5,877 nt of DNA, taken from positions 1-5,877 of the forward strand of contig JAZHDG010000026.1 in assembly GCA_036584525.1 (NCBI GenBank), written 5' to 3'. The notes beneath the pieces were generated by a model. The model was given only the letters and a program-made list of their open reading frames with translations. It made no database searches and was not told the origin of the DNA. This document shows positions 1-5,862 of the stretch, in pieces. Numbering within the stretch: position 1 is the stretch's first letter; the number at the start of each line of letters is the position of its first letter. Both the position numbers and the translations under genes were made by a program. The DNA comes from UBA6181 sp016934015 (lineage in GTDB: Bacteria > Bacillota_I > Bacilli_A > Acholeplasmatales > Acholeplasmataceae).

Positions 1-621
1 TATGCAAATGCATTATTTGAACCTCTCATCTATAATGAATCCTTTACAAAATGTGCATCCTTGTTAATGAAAGTAAAACCTGAAGAATTCCAAAAACAAT
101 TTCATTCGATTTTAGTTTATGCGAATTACTTCCGATTTATTGTGACTGCGTACACCATTGAAAAACAAGGGATTACTATTCATGCTCATTTTCATTATAA
201 AAATGGCAAAAGAATTGAAAAGTTTAAGACGTTTTTAGAAAGTAAATTTAAAAACGAAGTTATTGTTCATCAAATCGATGATCCAAATAAACAGCAATAT
301 GAAAAAAAGTTTTTTCACAGACCTGATTATATCGTGGCGAGAGGACTAGCACTTGCTAATTTACTCAAAGAACTTGAAATTAAAACAAGAATTATTGTGT
401 CCATGATTGTATATTTTGAACATGAAGAAGATTTACTTGAAATTCAAAGAATTTATAGTACATTAAGATTAGATGATCTTTCTGAAGATGAATATATTAC
501 AGCGAGAATTGATGTACCACTCCTCAATGTTGATTATGTCATTGAGGCTAAGATTCGTGAAATGTTACTTGAATTACTCATTCATTCTGGCAAGTTTGTA
601 AGAATCTCAGTTTTCTATTAA
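1..621 (+). CDS. C-terminal part of an unrecognised protein (5' end outside window)
   Basis: The frame is open from the first base to a TAA at 619-621, giving at least 206 residues. It should be read as a gene truncated by the window edge. The TTG at 61 and ATG at 67 could be starts, but neither has a purine-rich ribosome binding site ahead of it, and the codons upstream stay open. The protein is soluble-looking: mixed alpha/beta, rich in Lys, Glu, Ile and Phe, with no membrane segment, signal peptide or CxxC motif. A His-rich stretch (HAHFHY) lies about 60 residues into the visible part, and a charged helical stretch (EHEEDLLEIQR) about 60 residues before the end. I do not recognise the family. 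YigZ/IMPACT was considered but the characteristic motifs are absent. No T-rich terminator follows directly; only the AT-rich inverted repeat at 629-647 lies between it and the structured RNA. The coding call is firm; the function is unknown. Confidence 0.8.
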   Translation, partial: YANALFEPLIYNESFTKCASLLMKVKPEEFQKQFHSILVYANYFRFIVTAYTIEKQGITIHAHFHYKNGKRIEKFKTFLESKFKNEVIVHQIDDPNKQQYEKKFFHRPDYIVARGLALANLLKELEIKTRIIVSMIVYFEHEEDLLEIQRIYSTLRLDDLSEDEYITARIDVPLLNVDYVIEAKIREMLLELLIHSGKFVRISVFY

Positions 622-628
622 TAAACCC

Positions 629-647
629 CTTTTGATTACATCAAAAG
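629..647. repeat. Perfect 8-bp inverted repeat after the first gene
   Basis: CTTTTGAT (629-636) and ATCAAAAG (640-647) are exact reverse complements around the 3-base centre TAC, starting 8 bases after the stop codon at 621. As RNA this is a small AT-rich hairpin. It is not followed by a T-run on the + strand, so it is a weak terminator at best. It could instead be an mRNA 3'-end stabiliser or a protein-binding site upstream of the structured RNA. Confidence 0.5.
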
Positions 648-654
648 TAGTCCA

Positions 655-846
655 CCTAGAAATCTTGACAACCCTACATGTTCGTGGTAAATTTAAGGTG
701 AACCTAGGAGGCAGCCGTGGAACCCAAAAGCTTTGAATGGGTGTCAAACGATACGGGTGTGATCACCACAAGTGATATCCCGAAGTATTGAAAAGTCGAC
801 ACCAAAGATGAACGTAACACGTTCTCACCGCTTTCTAGGCTTTTTT
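655..846 (+). ncRNA. GC-richer structured non-coding RNA, possibly 6S RNA
   Basis: No convincing reading frame lies here, yet GC rises to about 46% over 651-840, against about 33% just before and about 22% just after. Nested complementary segments are visible. CCTAGAAA (655-662) pairs with TTTCTAGG (832-839), closing the block next to the T-run at 841-846. CCTA/TAGG (673-676 with 705-708) continues into GTTC/GAAC (680-683 with 700-703). A long irregular rod is built from GGTGTC/GACACC (740-745 with 798-803), CGATAC/GTATTG (749-754 with 785-790), GGG/CCC (755-757 with 779-781) and ATCAC/GTGAT (762-766 with 772-776). A hairpin GAACGT/ACGTTC spans 810-824. The size of about 185 bases, the closed terminal stem, the long bulged apical rod, the small 3'-side hairpin and the GTTCG...GAACC segments resemble 6S RNA, which binds the housekeeping RNA polymerase. 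That assignment is from memory of the family and unverified. Alternatives are an unlisted small RNA or a riboswitch-like leader of the M42 peptidase. The strand is chosen from the T-run. Confidence 0.6.
665..693 (+). promoter_or_regulatory. Candidate sigma-A promoter inside the structured RNA block
   Basis: A perfect -35 TTGACA (665-670) is followed by a 17-base spacer and the -10 TAAATT (688-693, 4 of 6 matches), preceded by an extended -10 TG at 685-686. Transcription would start near 700. This would give an RNA of about 145 bases ending at the T-run at 841-846, or the leader of the M42 peptidase gene. It conflicts with the 8-bp closing helix of the RNA block, whose 5' arm (655-662) lies upstream of such a start. 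Either this promoter or the longer RNA model is likely to be wrong. Confidence 0.45.
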
Positions 847-885
847 ATTGCCTAATTGATATAACCATAATGATGGAGGATATAT

Positions 886-1953
886 ATGAAAAAAACATTA
901 GATATGCTTAAAAAGATTTCGACACTTCCAGGTGTTCCTGCCCATGAAAAATTGGTCAGTCAATTTATTAAAGGTGAAATTGAAACTTACGCTGATGAGA
1001 TCAAATATGATAACCTAGGATCTTTGATTGCGACAAAGGGATCTTTTGGTCCTAGAGTTATGATTGCTGGTCATATGGATGAAGTTGGTCTGATGGTCAC
1101 TCAAGTAACGAAAGAAGGCTTCGTAAAATTTCAAACATTAGGTGGTTGGTTTTCACAAGTAATGCTTGCCCAAGTATGGGAAATCCATACGAAAAAAGGG
1201 ATAGTTTATGGTGTGACAGGTGTTAAACCTCCTCATATCATTCCAGCAGATAAACGGAAAGATGCAATCCCTATTGAACAAATGTATTTAGATATTGGTG
1301 TGGCAAATCAAGAAGAAGCTTTAAATTTAGGTATTCTTCCTGGAGATATGATTACACCTCATATTGAATTTAGAACACTCGGAAACCCTAAATATTTACT
1401 TTCAAAAGCATGGGATAACCGGATTGGTAGTGCAGTCATGGTTGAAGTGTTAAAACGCTTAGACTTTGAATTAAAGAGTCAATTATTCGCGACTTTTACA
1501 GTTCAAGAAGAAGTGGGTCTTAGAGGGGCTAAAACAAGTTCTTATATGGTAGAACCTGAAATTGCGATTGCTGTGGATACAGGATTAGCAAATGATGTAC
1601 CCGGTGGAGAACCAAATGAACAATCACTTGGTAAAGGTCCACAAATTCTGTTATATGATGGTGGCCTAATTCCCAACCAAGCATTACGTAAATTTGTCAT
1701 TGATGTTGCAAAAGAAGAAAATATTCCATATCAAGAAGCCTATATTGTTGGTGGAAGAACAGATGCTGGAAACATGCATTTAGCACATGGTGGTGCTGCA
1801 GGGTTATCAATTGGTGTTCCGACTCGATACATGCATGCTCACACATCCATTATTCACTATGATGACTTTGAAAATACAGTAAAATTAATTTTAGCTATTC
1901 TTAAACGTTTAGACCAACATAAAGTCGATCAAATACTAGCACAGCACTTCTAA
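886..1953 (+). CDS. M42-family metallo-aminopeptidase (glutamyl aminopeptidase / endoglucanase-like)
   Basis: The 355-residue product has the usual length of cytosolic M42 peptidases, which form dodecameric tetrahedral shells that trim N-terminal residues from peptides. The two-metal site is intact: H63 (with D65) in AGHMDEVG, bridging D177 in KAWDNRIG, catalytic E208 and ligand E209 in QEEVGLRGA, D231 in AVDTG, and H317 in PTRYMH. No signal peptide or membrane segment is present. The start at 886 is supported by GGAGG at 875-879, six bases ahead. The gene stands alone: the structured RNA and a T-run lie upstream, and a terminator closes it, with the TAA at 1951-1953 in the terminator loop. 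Possible -10 elements TATAAC (860-865) and CATAAT (866-871) lack a good -35, so transcription may come from the candidate promoter at 665-693. The family is certain. Substrate preference (glutamyl, leucyl or other) cannot be read from the sequence, and older annotations as cellulase or endoglucanase are probably misleading. Confidence 0.95.
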   Translation: MKKTLDMLKKISTLPGVPAHEKLVSQFIKGEIETYADEIKYDNLGSLIATKGSFGPRVMIAGHMDEVGLMVTQVTKEGFVKFQTLGGWFSQVMLAQVWEIHTKKGIVYGVTGVKPPHIIPADKRKDAIPIEQMYLDIGVANQEEALNLGILPGDMITPHIEFRTLGNPKYLLSKAWDNRIGSAVMVEVLKRLDFELKSQLFATFTVQEEVGLRGAKTSSYMVEPEIAIAVDTGLANDVPGGEPNEQSLGKGPQILLYDGGLIPNQALRKFVIDVAKEENIPYQEAYIVGGRTDAGNMHLAHGGAAGLSIGVPTRYMHAHTSIIHYDDFENTVKLILAILKRLDQHKVDQILAQHF

Positions 1954-1970
1954 TCGAAGTGCTTTTTTTT
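1943..1970 (+). terminator. Rho-independent terminator of the M42 peptidase gene
   Basis: AGCACTTC (1943-1950) pairs perfectly with GAAGTGCT (1956-1963) around a 5-base loop and runs straight into a tract of eight T (1963-1970). The stop codon of the peptidase gene sits in the loop, so the hairpin overlaps the end of the coding region. Confidence 0.92.
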
Positions 1971-1983
1971 ATTAAAAAAAGTG

Positions 1984-2007
1984 TCCATATGATATGATAT
2001 TAATGGA
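1984..2007 (+). promoter_or_regulatory. Probable copA promoter region with an operator-like dyad
   Basis: Transcription of the copper operon must start in the roughly 50 bases between the terminator and copA. Two overlapping -10-like hexamers TATGAT occur at 1988-1993 and 1993-1998, but no good -35 lies 16-18 bases upstream, where the sequence is only T- and A-runs. TCCAT (1984-1988) and ATGGA (2003-2007) form an inverted repeat bracketing the -10 region, a position suited to a repressor. It does not match the CopY box (TACANNTGTA) or the G-tract CsoR operator, so the regulator is unknown. Confidence 0.35.
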
Positions 2008-2023
2008 TGAAAGAGGGAACTTT

Positions 2024-4189
2024 ATGACACGTAAAACAATCAAAGTATCGAATATCACATGTGCACAATGTGCAAAATCAATTGAATCTTATTTTGACGA
2101 ACTTGAATCAATTGATGCGAAAGTACTCGTAACCTCAAAAAAGGTTATTTTTAATTATGATGAAGAAACTTATGACACGTTGAAGATTGCCGATCACTTA
2201 AGAGTGATTGGCTATCATCCAATACTTACGAGTGAAGCTCAAGAGAAAGCGAAAAAAAGGGAACAAATCGATCTACTCATAACGATCATTTTAACTTTGC
2301 CTTTACTTTGGACGATGTTTGCGCATTTAGGATTTAATATATTTGTCCCAGAAATTTTGATGAATGGATGGCTTCAATTAGCGATAACAACACCCATCTT
2401 ATTTTATAGTGGTAGACATTTCTTCAAACAAGCTTATCATCAAGTAAAAGCTAGAAATCTCGGAATGGATGCACTTGTCGTCATGGGGACTAGCGCTGCC
2501 TATCTTTTTAGTATTTATCAAACCATCATCCATCGTGATCATTTTCACATGATGCCAGACTTATATTTTGAAACTACAGCTGTTATTATTACGATGGTTT
2601 TACTTGGAAATTATTTTGAATCACGCGTTAAAGAAAAAACAAGCGATGCTTTACAAAGTTTAGTCCGTCTTGGAGCGAAAGAAGCGCGATTATTTAAAGA
2701 TGGGAAAACTTCAATGGTATCGATTGATGACATCTTACCAGGCGATGAACTTATCATTTTAGCGAATGAAAAAGTTCCTCTAGATGGGATTGTGATAGAA
2801 GGCTCAAGTTACATTGATGAATCCATGCTCACGGGTGAACCGATGCCGGTCGCTAAAAAGCTTGAAGATAAAGTTGTTGGATCTTCGATGAACATTGTAA
2901 ATACGATCAAAATTAGAGTAACTGCCGTGGGTAGTGATACGATATTATCGAAAATTATTAAGACGGTTGAAGATACAGCCTTAATTAAGCCTAAAGCTCA
3001 ACGGATCGCAGATAAAATCGCATCATTATTTGTTCCGATTGTTGTCGTAATCAGTTTATTGACATTTATCCTTTGGACCATATTTGGTGAAAGTGGCAAT
3101 ATCGCGAGTGCATTTGCACCTGCGGTTGCAGTTTTAGTGATTTCATGTCCATGTGCTCTTGGTTTAGCAACACCGACTTCAATCTCTGTTGGTAGTGGAA
3201 TTGCGTTTAAATCTGGGATTTTATATAAAGGTGGCGAATTTTTTGAACTCGCCAATAAAATTGACGCGATTGCATTTGATAAAACTGGAACGTTAACCAA
3301 AGGGCATCCTGAAGTAATCGAAGTAGTGGGTGATTCATCCTATATGACTTATACAGCTTCCTTAGAGTCACATTCAAATCACCCGATTGCAAAATCAATC
3401 CTTGATTATTATGATAGGGATATCTTAGAAATTAAAGACTTTAGTGTGTTAATTGGTCTTGGTGTCAAAGGCATCATCAATGATAAAATGGTTTATGTAG
3501 GATCTAAAAAATTGATGGAATCCATACAAGCTAAAAATACATTTGATGATCAAGCTTATATAGGCAAAGGGTATACCATCTTCTACACTGCAATTGATCA
3601 AGAAGTCGTGAATATGATTGTCATTTCAGATCCATTAAAGCCTGATGCTAAACATATGATTGAAATTTTAAAATCACGTGGTATTACACCGTACATGATT
3701 ACTGGAGATCAGGAAGAAACTGCGCGTTATATAGCGAATCAATTATCGATTGAACATATTTATTTTGATGTATTACCGCATGAAAAAGCAGAAATTATCC
3801 AAAAAATACGTGAAGAAAAACAAGTTGTCGCATTCGTTGGTGATGGGATTAATGATGCACCAGCCTTAAAAATGGCTGATGTTGGATTTGCTGTAGGATC
3901 AGGATCAGATATCGCGATTGATACTTCTGATGTGACCCTTATGCATACCGATTTAAAACTAGTCATTGATGCGATTGATTTATCACTCGCAACACTTAAG
4001 AATATTTACCTAAATTTCTTTTGGGCATTTGCCTATAATACGGTGATGATTCCCCTCGCTGCACTAGGGTACTTAAATCCTTCACTTGCAGGCATAGGTA
4101 TGGGATTCTCATCAATCATGGTTGTTTTAAATGCTTTAAGTCTTAAACGATTCAAATTTAAAACTGAAGCGAAAGGAGGAACAATATGA
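2024..4189 (+). CDS. copA: Cu(I)-exporting P1B-type ATPase CopA
   Basis: The 721-residue membrane protein exports Cu(I) from the cytoplasm using ATP. One N-terminal heavy-metal-associated domain carries the Cu-binding pair C13-A-Q-C16. Eight membrane helices are visible, at about 83-103, 116-133, 151-170, 182-200, 333-353, 364-390, 661-683 and 687-706. Actuator loop: T270-G-E272. Helix 6 has the Cu site C375-P-C377. The phosphorylated aspartate is D419 in DKTGT. The nucleotide domain has H453-P454, T560-G-D562 and G606-D-G-I-N-D611. Y671-N672 in helix 7 and M693-x-x-S-S697 in helix 8 are the Cu(I) signature of subgroup P1B-1, which argues against Zn/Cd or Ag-only pumps of other subgroups. The upstream in-frame ATG at 1994 is rejected: it lies within the promoter-like sequence, whereas GAGGG (2013-2017) sits six bases before 2024. 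The gene ends in TGA overlapping copZ by ATGA. All catalytic residues are intact. Confidence 0.97.
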   Translation: MTRKTIKVSNITCAQCAKSIESYFDELESIDAKVLVTSKKVIFNYDEETYDTLKIADHLRVIGYHPILTSEAQEKAKKREQIDLLITIILTLPLLWTMFAHLGFNIFVPEILMNGWLQLAITTPILFYSGRHFFKQAYHQVKARNLGMDALVVMGTSAAYLFSIYQTIIHRDHFHMMPDLYFETTAVIITMVLLGNYFESRVKEKTSDALQSLVRLGAKEARLFKDGKTSMVSIDDILPGDELIILANEKVPLDGIVIEGSSYIDESMLTGEPMPVAKKLEDKVVGSSMNIVNTIKIRVTAVGSDTILSKIIKTVEDTALIKPKAQRIADKIASLFVPIVVVISLLTFILWTIFGESGNIASAFAPAVAVLVISCPCALGLATPTSISVGSGIAFKSGILYKGGEFFELANKIDAIAFDKTGTLTKGHPEVIEVVGDSSYMTYTASLESHSNHPIAKSILDYYDRDILEIKDFSVLIGLGVKGIINDKMVYVGSKKLMESIQAKNTFDDQAYIGKGYTIFYTAIDQEVVNMIVISDPLKPDAKHMIEILKSRGITPYMITGDQEETARYIANQLSIEHIYFDVLPHEKAEIIQKIREEKQVVAFVGDGINDAPALKMADVGFAVGSGSDIAIDTSDVTLMHTDLKLVIDAIDLSLATLKNIYLNFFWAFAYNTVMIPLAALGYLNPSLAGIGMGFSSIMVVLNALSLKRFKFKTEAKGGTI

Positions 4190-4371
4190 AACTACAAGTC
4201 GAAAATATGACATGCAATCATTGTGTCATGAAAATTCAAAAATCATTACTCATCCATGGCGTTGAAGCAAAGGTGAGTTTAGATGAACACGCAGTCATCT
4301 TAAAATCAGAAAAAGATTTAGAAAAAGCAAAAAAAGCAATTAAAGAAGCTGGCTATGAGGTTAAAGCATGA
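4186..4371 (+). CDS. copZ: Copper chaperone CopZ
   Basis: The 61-residue protein is a single heavy-metal-associated domain with the motif M8-T-C10-N-H-C13. The CNHC form with histidine between the cysteines is typical of CopZ chaperones. CopZ carries Cu(I) through the cytoplasm and delivers it to the N-terminal domain or membrane platform of CopA; in related bacteria it also donates copper to the regulator. The fold order (beta strand, CxxC loop, helix, two strands, helix, strand) fits, although the protein is slightly shorter than the usual 65-70 residues. AGGAGG at 4174-4179, inside the end of copA, lies six bases before the ATG. That ATG overlaps the copA stop as ATGA (4186-4189), so the two are translationally coupled, as expected for partners needed together. 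The gene ends in TGA, itself overlapped by the rsmD start. Confidence 0.95.
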   Translation: MKLQVENMTCNHCVMKIQKSLLIHGVEAKVSLDEHAVILKSEKDLEKAKKAIKEAGYEVKA

Positions 4372-4904
4372 GAGTAGTTGGAGGTATTCATCGTGGGAGA
4401 ATTTTATATCGCGTAGAAAAACCAACAACAAGAGAAACAGCAGACATGGTGAAAGTTGCGGTTTTTAATATGCTTCAAATCCATTCTGGTGTTGTTTTAG
4501 ATCTTTATGCAGGTTCTGGAGCTTATGGAATTGAAGCTTTAAGTCGTGGTGCTGATTTTTGTTATTTTGTCGATATGGACAAAGATGCGATTCAAACAGT
4601 CATCAAGAATTTAAAGATGCTAAAAATAGAAGATCAAGCAAAAGTGTTTCAACACACAGATGAACGGTTTATCAAAGGATTAGATGAATCGATTAAGTTT
4701 GACGTAATTTTCTTAGATCCTCCCTATGATGATGAAAATTATCAAGAGGTTATTTCTAAATTACAATCGCATTTGAATACAGGTGGTTATATTGTTTGTG
4801 AATCAAAAAAACAAACGGAAATAGACCTTGAAATTCAAGATTTAGAAAAGATAAAAAACAAAACTTATGGGATAAAACGAATTACGATATTTCAAAAAAA
4901 ATAA
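4368..4904 (+). CDS. rsmD: 16S rRNA (guanine-N2)-methyltransferase RsmD
   Basis: The 178-residue protein is close to the family length (roughly 180-200). RsmD uses S-adenosylmethionine to methylate N2 of the guanine equivalent to G966 in E. coli 16S rRNA, in the small subunit. The N-terminus MRVVGG-HRGR and the segment T21-R-E-T-A-D26-x-V-K are the family's RNA-contacting start. D45-L-Y-A-G-S-G51 is the SAM-binding motif I, followed by EALSRGA. D69/D71 form the acidic loop after strand 2, and D117-P-P-Y120 is the catalytic motif of N2-guanine methyltransferases. The start overlaps the copZ stop as ATGA (4368-4371), with GAGG (4357-4360) seven bases ahead. The usual Firmicute neighbour coaD is absent, since a terminator and a convergent gene follow. 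The position as third gene of a copper operon is unusual; the protein itself is a standard housekeeping enzyme. Confidence 0.93.
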   Translation: MRVVGGIHRGRILYRVEKPTTRETADMVKVAVFNMLQIHSGVVLDLYAGSGAYGIEALSRGADFCYFVDMDKDAIQTVIKNLKMLKIEDQAKVFQHTDERFIKGLDESIKFDVIFLDPPYDDENYQEVISKLQSHLNTGGYIVCESKKQTEIDLEIQDLEKIKNKTYGIKRITIFQKK

Positions 4905-4930
4905 CAGGTGAGATATCACCTGTTTTATTT
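4903..4930. terminator. Bidirectional terminator between rsmD and the convergent membrane gene
   Basis: A 9-bp perfect stem pairs 4903-4911 with 4916-4924 (core ACAGGTGA / TCACCTGT) around the loop GATA. On the + strand it is followed by TTATTTTAT. On the - strand it is followed by a run of eight T, from the A-run at 4894-4901. It thus serves both converging genes. The stem begins inside the rsmD stop codon (4902-4904) and ends next to the stop codon of the minus-strand gene (4925-4927). Confidence 0.92.
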
Positions 4931-5761
4931 TATGCGTTTGAATTGGGTTTGTTTGATTCCTTGTTCTGTGTTGAGATAGGTAGCGTGAACATAATGATAT
5001 TTTTCAAAGGATGCTAAATTATTTTGGTATGGTAGATCATGGTTGATTTTCCAAGATGGATCATCGATGATCACTTTATCTGAAGTTCCAATCCAATATA
5101 GATGGTGTCTTTCGGTTTTTTTACCATCCATGATATCGAGATAACCCAATTGATCAATGAGGTAATTGTCATTGTGATAATATGTTTTAATCTGAATATG
5201 ATTGGTTTTGGGCTTAACTGGTTGGCTATAAATCTTTTCTTTATCTTTTCCAATGCATAAGATTAACACTTCTTGCTTGATATTCTTAAGTTTATACCAC
5301 GTTATAATACCATAGATAAATACTGCAATGGACAATAAGATTGTTGAATATAAAAGAAATGATTCAAGAATCAATAATGCGAAAATGATGAATAAAATTG
5401 GAATAATTAGCGCTAAATAAACGAATTTCATTTGATAATAAATTGTGTCGATAGATTCTTTTAAATCTTTAAGTTTAGTTTGTTTAAACTTAGAACTTCT
5501 AATCCTAAAATCGCCCATCAAATAACTCAAGAGTAATAAGGATAATAATGGTGGAGTTATCGAGACAATGATGGCATAAATTAAACCAGGTGTCGTTAAT
5601 AATCCCCATGGTCTAATGACATTTTGATAGAGCATGACGAGCCCTAAAATATATAAGATACCTTTTGTTAGTCCTTTTTTTCTACCAGAGATAATGTAGA
5701 TAAAATAGGCTAAGAAAAAATAACTTGCTGTTGATGATAATACCGGAAGAATAAGTTCCAT
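4925..5761 (-). CDS. Unrecognised membrane protein with five predicted helices and a soluble C-terminal domain
   Basis: From the chosen start the product has 278 residues. Hydrophobic segments lie at about 4-25, 35-48 (short), 58-83, 113-135 and 136-156. The basic stretches GRKKGLTKG (26-34), RIRSSKFKQTKLK (86-98) and KLKN (157-160) follow the positive-inside rule, with the N-terminus outside, the middle linker inside, and a cytoplasmic tail of about 120 residues. The tail is polar and aromatic (many Tyr, His, Trp), looks beta-rich, and has no Cys pair, Walker motif or other recognised signature. The first in-frame GTG (5773) overlaps the GGAGG at 5771-5767, so it cannot be the start. Of the two ATGs, the one at 5761 has five bases of spacing and the one at 5764 only two, so 5761 is preferred. 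It is monocistronic, with its own promoter and terminator. I do not recognise a family; sensor or transporter accessory roles would be guesses. Confidence 0.85.
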   Translation of the reverse strand: MELILPVLSSTASYFFLAYFIYIISGRKKGLTKGILYILGLVMLYQNVIRPWGLLTTPGLIYAIIVSITPPLLSLLLLSYLMGDFRIRSSKFKQTKLKDLKESIDTIYYQMKFVYLALIIPILFIIFALLILESFLLYSTILLSIAVFIYGIITWYKLKNIKQEVLILCIGKDKEKIYSQPVKPKTNHIQIKTYYHNDNYLIDQLGYLDIMDGKKTERHHLYWIGTSDKVIIDDPSWKINHDLPYQNNLASFEKYHYVHATYLNTEQGIKQTQFKRIK

Positions 5762-5787
5762 CATAACCTCCACTATGTTTATGTTTC

Positions 5788-5816
5788 ATTGTATAAAAAA
5801 ATGTTAATTCTGTCAA
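5788..5816 (-). promoter_or_regulatory. Promoter of the minus-strand membrane protein gene
   Basis: Read on the - strand, a perfect -35 TTGACA (5816-5811) is followed by a 17-base spacer and the -10 TACAAT (5793-5788, 5 of 6 matches). Transcription would start near 5781, giving a leader of about 20 bases that contains the GGAGG ribosome binding site at 5771-5767. This is a near-consensus housekeeping promoter. Confidence 0.88.
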
Positions 5817-5833
5817 ACACGAAGAATTTTATC

Positions 5834-5862
5834 TTGTAAAATGCTGTTTATTTTAGTATAAT
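5834..5862 (+). promoter_or_regulatory. Divergent + strand promoter for a gene beyond the right edge
   Basis: TTGTAA (5834-5839, 4 of 6 matches to the -35) is followed by a 17-base spacer and a perfect -10 TATAAT (5857-5862). Start of transcription is expected near 5869, inside the inverted repeat at 5861-5873. Its -35 lies only 17 bases from the -35 of the divergent minus-strand promoter, so the two could influence each other. The gene it drives is not in the window. Confidence 0.75.

Noticed and set aside
61..69. TTG (61) or ATG (67) as the start of the first gene
   Set aside because: No ribosome binding site precedes them and the frame is open to the window edge, so the gene is more likely partial.
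697..750. Resemblance to the c-di-AMP (ydaO-yuaA) riboswitch: GGAACCCA followed by TGGGTG
   Set aside because: The following conserved GAAUC-type segment and the 3' conserved segments are not found, and the rest of the fold differs; the similarity is kept only as something a covariance search would test.
737..775. Twelve-codon frame starting at ATG 737 inside the structured RNA
   Set aside because: The preceding AAAAG (726-730) is a weak ribosome binding site, and the segment forms part of the central helices of the RNA; chance frames this short are common.
655..846. SRP RNA, tmRNA, RNase P RNA or T-box leader
   Set aside because: The SRP GGAAGCAGC tetraloop segment, the tmRNA tag frame and ACCA end, the RNase P GAGGAAAGUCC segment and the T-box GGGTGGNACCGCG element are not present.
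1994..2023. Longer copA start at ATG 1994
   Set aside because: It lies within the -10-like sequence and has no ribosome binding site; ATG 2024 has GAGGG six bases upstream and gives the normal N-terminus.
2998..3398. Open frames on the minus strand inside copA (2998-3300 and 3207-3398)
   Set aside because: They lie antisense to the conserved CPC and DKTGT regions of copA, have no ribosome binding site and encode no recognisable protein; they are by-products of copA codon use.
3760..3966. Minus-strand open frame opposite the GDGIND region of copA
   Set aside because: Antisense to highly conserved coding sequence, low-complexity Ser/Thr/Ala product, no start signals.
5071..5253. Second minus-strand open frame within the membrane protein gene
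   Set aside because: It overlaps the longer frame that has a promoter, ribosome binding site and terminator, and has no signals of its own.
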